This document shows positions 60,089-64,000 of a stretch of DNA of 64,000 bases, piece by piece; the first letter of the stretch is position 1; every line of letters starts with the position of its first letter. Made by a program: the position numbers and the translations under genes. Origin of the DNA: Gammaproteobacteria bacterium (GTDB taxonomy: Bacteria > Gemmatimonadota > Gemmatimonadetes > Longimicrobiales > Gaopeijiaceae); assembly GCA_028819075.1 (NCBI GenBank), contig JAPPMM010000047.1:62001-126000 (forward strand). The letters are read 5' to 3'. The notes beneath the pieces were generated by a model, which made no database searches, was not told where the DNA came from, and saw only the letters and a program-made list of their open reading frames with translations.

Positions 60089-61963
60089 ATGAGCGGCTAT
60101 CGACCTGTTCGACGAGCACAACTAATCGGTACCTTCGGTGTTGGAGCGATGGTTGATCTGCCGAATGATGAATCACTGATGGTGGCGGGTCTTGATGTTT
60201 GGCCATTCGCGAACGAGACGGTTCCCCCACAATGGGCCGTCATGGAGGAGCGCTTGGCGACTCGACTCGGCGTGAAGGAACTTCGATTGCCACCGGACTA
60301 TCGGACCGGGAAGGGAACCGCGTACCGGGAAAAGCGCATTCCATCGGTGCGCTTTCCAGGATGGCACTATTGCCCAAGATGCGGTGACATGAAGCGCCTT
60401 CCTCTTTTTGCGATGGGACCTAGGCGATGTTCAGGAATCGGAGATTCCGCGTGTTCCAAGATCGTCGAAAAACGGCGGCCATTCTTGATTCCAGTGCGGA
60501 TAGTATCGGCCTGCGTGCAGGGGCACATTCAAGATTTTCCGTTCGATGAATGGGCGCATGGCGGTGATACGACGGGTCATCGTCTCCGGTATCAGGCTTT
60601 CGGGTCATCCGCGTCGCTGAGTGGCGTGCAGATTCGGTGCCTCGAGTGTGGCAAAAAGCGGAGCTTGGCGGGGTCCTTTGAGTACGCATCGGCGTCGGGG
60701 GGCGCCTTGAGTGAGATGGGTCAACTCTGTCGGCGTGGTCGTCCTTGGCTGGGGGAAACAGGGAGGAAGGGAGCGTGTGGCCTACACCTGAGGACACTCC
60801 AACGGGGCGCCTCCAACGTGTACTTTCCGTACACCGTGAGTTCGATTTATCTACCGCTGTGGGGGAAGGGAGCGGGAAGGCAGGTGATGCGGGTATTGGA
60901 AGACTCCTTCTACTGGGAGCTCCTGACCGGAGGTCTCATTGATGGGAAGCGCATTGACCCGTTGCGAGTCGACACAATCGCCAAACGTACCGGCGTCGAT
61001 CCGGTAGCGTTGCGCCAAGCCGCGGAACAGAAACTCCAAAACAATGCACCGGCGGTACCGACGGAGGAAGATTACCGTAGGGCGGAATACGACGCCTTCA
61101 TCGCCGGGGAGGGCGGGCGAGATCGCGACCTACTCGTGGACGTTCTCGACGACGCCCTCCTTTCTAACTGGTGTAAGCGGTACATCCGCCGGGTGTGTCT
61201 GGTCCGAAAGCTAAGGGAGACACGAGCTCTCGCGGGCTTCACTCGTGTTCTTCCCGCAGAAGGCGGGACAGATCCCAGGCTACAACGTCCCAGCGCGTCG
61301 GCTAGGCGATGGCTTCCGGCCACCGTCGTGAGAGGAGAGGGGATCTTCCTAGAGATTCGGCGACGCTCTATCAAGGAATGGCTTGACCGAAAGCCGGAAG
61401 CGGAGGAGCGAGCTAAACGATTGGCGGATGCTTACAACGCAAAACGGTTGGAACGAGGGCAGGCTCCTAGAGTGATTTCGGCCAAGTATCTCTTTCTACA
61501 CACTCTTGCTCATCTCTTGATCAAGCAGTTGAGCTTCGACTGTGGCTATGGAAGCGCATCGCTTAGGGAAAGACTCTATTGTGAAACCGCGGAGGGATCA
61601 AGACCGATGCAAGGCTTACTGATATATACAGCATCGGGTGATTCCGAGGGAACTATGGGGGGACTTGTACGCCAAGGTAAACCAGACCGACTCGAACCGG
61701 TACTCCTCGAGACAGTTCGCACAGCTTCTTGGTGCTCTGCCGACCCGGTGTGCATCGAGAGTCCAGGGCAGGGTACAGACAGTTCGAACTTGGCGGCTTG
61801 CCACAGCTGCGCACTAGTTTCGGAGACCTCATGCGAAGAGGGAAATCGGTTACTGGACAGAGGCATGGTTGTTGGCACCATCAGCGACCCTTCCTTGGGA
61901 CTGCTTTCCTCTCTTGTTGGCCTGGGGACACCGAACGACATACAGAGGCGAGATGGCTCCTGA
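60089..61963 (+). CDS. drmB: DISARM protein DrmB (DUF1998)
   Basis: A 624-residue protein 21 bases after DrmA. It begins YRPVRRAQLIGTFGVGAMVD, the usual DrmB N-terminus. Zinc-type motifs CPRCGD near 93 and CLECGKK near 184 follow. The C-terminal DUF1998 domain covers about 460-610: YLFLHTLAHLLIKQLSFDCG, LIYTASGDSEGTMGGLV and CHSCALVSETSCEEGN near 571. DrmB forms a complex with DrmA in characterised DISARM systems. The DrmA-DrmB pair is the defining core of DISARM, so this locus is a confident DISARM homologue even though the other partners vary. Confidence 0.88.
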   Translation: MSGYRPVRRAQLIGTFGVGAMVDLPNDESLMVAGLDVWPFANETVPPQWAVMEERLATRLGVKELRLPPDYRTGKGTAYREKRIPSVRFPGWHYCPRCGDMKRLPLFAMGPRRCSGIGDSACSKIVEKRRPFLIPVRIVSACVQGHIQDFPFDEWAHGGDTTGHRLRYQAFGSSASLSGVQIRCLECGKKRSLAGSFEYASASGGALSEMGQLCRRGRPWLGETGRKGACGLHLRTLQRGASNVYFPYTVSSIYLPLWGKGAGRQVMRVLEDSFYWELLTGGLIDGKRIDPLRVDTIAKRTGVDPVALRQAAEQKLQNNAPAVPTEEDYRRAEYDAFIAGEGGRDRDLLVDVLDDALLSNWCKRYIRRVCLVRKLRETRALAGFTRVLPAEGGTDPRLQRPSASARRWLPATVVRGEGIFLEIRRRSIKEWLDRKPEAEERAKRLADAYNAKRLERGQAPRVISAKYLFLHTLAHLLIKQLSFDCGYGSASLRERLYCETAEGSRPMQGLLIYTASGDSEGTMGGLVRQGKPDRLEPVLLETVRTASWCSADPVCIESPGQGTDSSNLAACHSCALVSETSCEEGNRLLDRGMVVGTISDPSLGLLSSLVGLGTPNDIQRRDGS

Positions 61964-61977
61964 CCACGGGACACAGG

Positions 61978-62397
61978 ATGGCTGATATATTCGACGCTGA
62001 AAAAAGAAGTGAAATCATGTCCAGCATTCGCGGCCGTGACACCAAACCCGAGCTAGTCGTTCGTCGGATCGCCCACAGGCTTGGGTTTCGGTTCAGGCTT
62101 CACCGGAAGGATCTCCCCGGTTGTCCCGACATCGTGTTTCCTAGGTATCAAGCTGTGATCATGGTACACGGATGTTTCTGGCACCGACACCAGAATTGCA
62201 AATTCGCCTACAGCCCCAAGTCCCGTATTCAATTCTGGGAGAAGAAGTTCGAAGACAACGTTTCCAGGGACCGCCGGAATGAGGGGGCCTTGAATGATCT
62301 CGGCTGGAGGACGCTGGTAATCTGGGAATGCGAAACCAAGGATCCAGCGGCCGTGGCGGCACGAATCGTAGCCTACTTGCGGGAATCGAACCGTTGA
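61978..62397 (+). CDS. vsr: Very short patch repair (Vsr) endonuclease
   Basis: A 139-residue protein starting 15 bases after drmB. Family motifs: MADIFDAEKRSEIMSSIRGR, TKPELVVRRIAHRLGFRFR, catalytic Asp in LPGCPDIVFP near residue 48, and VHGCFWHRHQNCKFA near 62 with the zinc-binding and catalytic His/Cys. WRTLVIWECE closes the core. Vsr nicks T:G mismatches that arise when 5-methylcytosine deaminates, and normally travels with a cytosine-5 methyltransferase. Here the methyltransferase is encoded convergently 89 bases away. DISARM class 2 systems normally have drmC (a phospholipase-D-fold gene) at this place; none is seen. Confidence 0.92.
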   Translation: MADIFDAEKRSEIMSSIRGRDTKPELVVRRIAHRLGFRFRLHRKDLPGCPDIVFPRYQAVIMVHGCFWHRHQNCKFAYSPKSRIQFWEKKFEDNVSRDRRNEGALNDLGWRTLVIWECETKDPAAVAARIVAYLRESNR

Positions 62398-62486
62398 CGG
62401 CTAGGCGTCAACTATCTCGGAACATCCCTCAGGCGGCTGGTTGCCCGGTGGAAATATCAATCGACTTCGCTTCCGTCACTGTTGGA

Positions 62487-64000
62487 TCAACGGGGCCACC
62501 CGTTACTTGTTGCAAACCGCTTTGCTGACCTGCGGCATTCGTCAAATACCGCCGATACCCTTCCAGCAATCTGCTGTGCAAGATACGGTGGTACCGCATT
62601 CCCGACCTGCACATATTGCTGCGTCCGTCCGCCGCAGAAGAAGTAGTTGTCCGGAAAAGTCTGCAGACGAGCAGCCTCTCGAACCGTGAGGCTGCGGCAT
62701 TGAGCGGGATCTGGGTGAATGAAGTAGTGGCCATCCTTCGAGATGTGACTCGTGACGGTCCGGGAAGGCAGTTCGCGGACCTGCACTCGGAACCGATCAG
62801 CGAACTTCCCGGTTGCCCAGTTGACGTGATTGGGCGCAAGCTCCATCGGGAAATCCGCGGACTTCGGTGATCGCCCCTTCGCTCGTGCGAAAGCTGCGGC
62901 GAAAAGATAGCGTGCCAAGTCCTCGGCCATATGTCCCCTGGCTTGGTTGTTTGGAAGCCTGCATAGCTTAGTATCGACAATCCAATCGCGAAGACTGCTC
63001 GGGCACGACAAGGACTCCGTATCTCCAACCGCGTCACCGTACGGTGGCAGTGGCCCTCGTGTCGTTCTGAGTGCGCTCGCGAGCGCATCATCGAACAGCG
63101 ACTCATGCTCCTTTGTCATGGCCGGCCAAGGAATGCTCCGAATCAATCTGCACGCCGATGCCACGGCAGCCTTCCATCCCTCACCACTATCACCACGGCT
63201 GAGACGGCTGCGAAGTACAGGCATGCCGCCGATCACATCGTCCACCGGAACAGTTCTCGTACCTTTCTGGAGGCGTAGGAGATCAGTCGGAAAAAGGTCC
63301 GCGACATCTCTCCTGACACACACTACGAAGACCCGATGTCGCGCCTGCGGCACCCCGTGTTCTTCGGCACGAACGAGGAAGTCCTTGGGATCTTGGTCCT
63401 GTTCCCACAGACAGCCACCATTCCGCGGAGTCAAAGCAAATAGCCGATAGCGGAGGGTGGCACCTGCATCCCGCAGACTTGCCATCACGTACCGGAAAAT
63501 CGGCTGGCCCTGGTGCCGTGCAGAGAGCATCCCCTTCACATTCTCCATGATGGCAACGGCGGGTTGAAGCCTTTCGAGTACGTTCACATAATCACGATAC
63601 AGGAACTGGCGTTCATCCTTGTTCGGATCATAGGCCGCATTCCCAGCATTGCGAGCTCTCCCGACGAGCGAATATGACTGACAAGGCGGTCCACCAAGAA
63701 GCACAGTCCTCCCGCCGTGCCGTCGTCGAATCCGCTGCACCCGCGCCATGACGACACTGGTTGCCTCGGAAGTTCCAAGTTTCAGCCGAAGGGTCTCGTT
63801 ACCAGCATCGAGCCATTTCTCGGGATAGAGTTTCTTCCAGTTTGGTTCATCCTTGGCTCCGCGGTTCAGGAAATCATAGTATTCGATAGGGAGTTCTGCC
63901 GATGGGAACTTCCGTAGGAACGCGCGCAGGACCAGCGTCCGGTGTGCCGATGGCTCCGTCTCGACCGAGAGTGCGATGCGGAAGCGGGGGTGTCCGCCGG
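62487..64000 (-). CDS. DNA cytosine-5 methyltransferase, partial (runs off right edge), DrmMII-like
   Basis: The frame is open from the right edge of the window to the stop at 62487, so the start is outside. The first residues seen (GGHPRFRIALSVETEP) follow the usual motif I position, which lies beyond the edge. Motif IV is LLGGPPCQSYSLVG, motif VI is AIMENVKGMLS, motif VIII is PQARHRVFVV, then a target-recognition region, and the end has REAARLQTFPDNYFF and VQVGNAVPPYLAQQI (motif X). It methylates cytosine at C5. In class 2 DISARM the methyltransferase DrmMII is of this type and marks host DNA. A Vsr repair gene next to it agrees with 5-methylcytosine in a deamination-prone context. Target sequence unknown. 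Confidence 0.9.
   Translation of the reverse strand, partial: GGHPRFRIALSVETEPSAHRTLVLRAFLRKFPSAELPIEYYDFLNRGAKDEPNWKKLYPEKWLDAGNETLRLKLGTSEATSVVMARVQRIRRRHGGRTVLLGGPPCQSYSLVGRARNAGNAAYDPNKDERQFLYRDYVNVLERLQPAVAIMENVKGMLSARHQGQPIFRYVMASLRDAGATLRYRLFALTPRNGGCLWEQDQDPKDFLVRAEEHGVPQARHRVFVVCVRRDVADLFPTDLLRLQKGTRTVPVDDVIGGMPVLRSRLSRGDSGEGWKAAVASACRLIRSIPWPAMTKEHESLFDDALASALRTTRGPLPPYGDAVGDTESLSCPSSLRDWIVDTKLCRLPNNQARGHMAEDLARYLFAAAFARAKGRSPKSADFPMELAPNHVNWATGKFADRFRVQVRELPSRTVTSHISKDGHYFIHPDPAQCRSLTVREAARLQTFPDNYFFCGGRTQQYVQVGNAVPPYLAQQIAGRVSAVFDECRRSAKRFATSNGWPR

Noticed and set aside
1-64000. tRNA, rRNA, integrase or transposase genes
   Set aside because: I looked for tRNA-like cloverleafs and recombinase motifs and did not see any; boundaries of the defence segment therefore rest on repeats and composition only.

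Overview
This is a GC-rich chromosomal segment from a Gram-negative bacterium. TonB-receptor and outer-membrane barrel genes, secreted S9 and M24 peptidases, a VPS10/sortilin propeller protein, periplasmic amidases, a RidA protein and a CapA protein occur together with very high third-position GC. That mix suggests Gemmatimonadota or a close relative, possibly a host-associated one because an ATP/ADP-translocase-type carrier and a sterol-methyltransferase homologue are present. The taxon is an inference: there is no rRNA or tRNA in the window.

Layout. 0-5.8 kb: envelope genes, a CapA protein, a two-gene MNT/HEPN toxin-antitoxin module whose antitoxin carries a ribbon-helix-helix-like N-terminus and sits on a 33-bp dyad, and an ECF sigma/anti-sigma operon. 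5.8-27 kb: M24 peptidase, VPS10 protein, a coupled RecQ-SulP pair, a PIN/Phd toxin-antitoxin pair with its own dyad, an amidase/Gfo-Idh/triple-RidA operon, a nucleotide-carrier homologue, a geranylgeranyl-reductase-type flavoprotein, an S9 peptidase, an NCS2 permease with an ATPase-like tail, and an outer-membrane porin-like protein.

27-37.6 kb is the most unusual metabolic part: a sterol C-24 methyltransferase homologue, an RND exporter, a cytochrome P450 fused to a GOLPH3/VPS74 (GPP34) domain, an MpaB/rubber-oxygenase-family protein, a Rieske non-heme iron oxygenase of the sterol-oxygenase type, and a 55-codon gene that matches only the last part of the P450. These look like a sterol or isoprenoid modification and export locus. 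No squalene monooxygenase or cyclase is visible, so the substrate may come from elsewhere in the genome or from a host. A spondin-domain lipoprotein and two tandem-repeat arrays lie inside it.

37.6-44.2 kb: a Tat-type amidase, an orphan Phd antitoxin, a translationally coupled ABC exporter plus amidohydrolase, and a small unknown protein. 44.5-51.9 kb is a segment bounded by two almost identical copies of a small element that looks like a small-RNA gene with promoter and terminator. It holds a NACHT-like ATPase with a C-terminal PD-(D/E)xK nuclease coupled to an AAA/DUF4143 protein, a methyltransferase and a barrel protein. 52.3-64 kb is visibly less GC-rich and carries a class-2-DISARM-like anti-phage locus: DrmE-like protein, NERD-UvrD helicase, DrmA, DrmB, a Vsr endonuclease and, convergently, a cytosine-5 methyltransferase that runs off the right edge. 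The right half is therefore a defence island next to the sterol-type locus.
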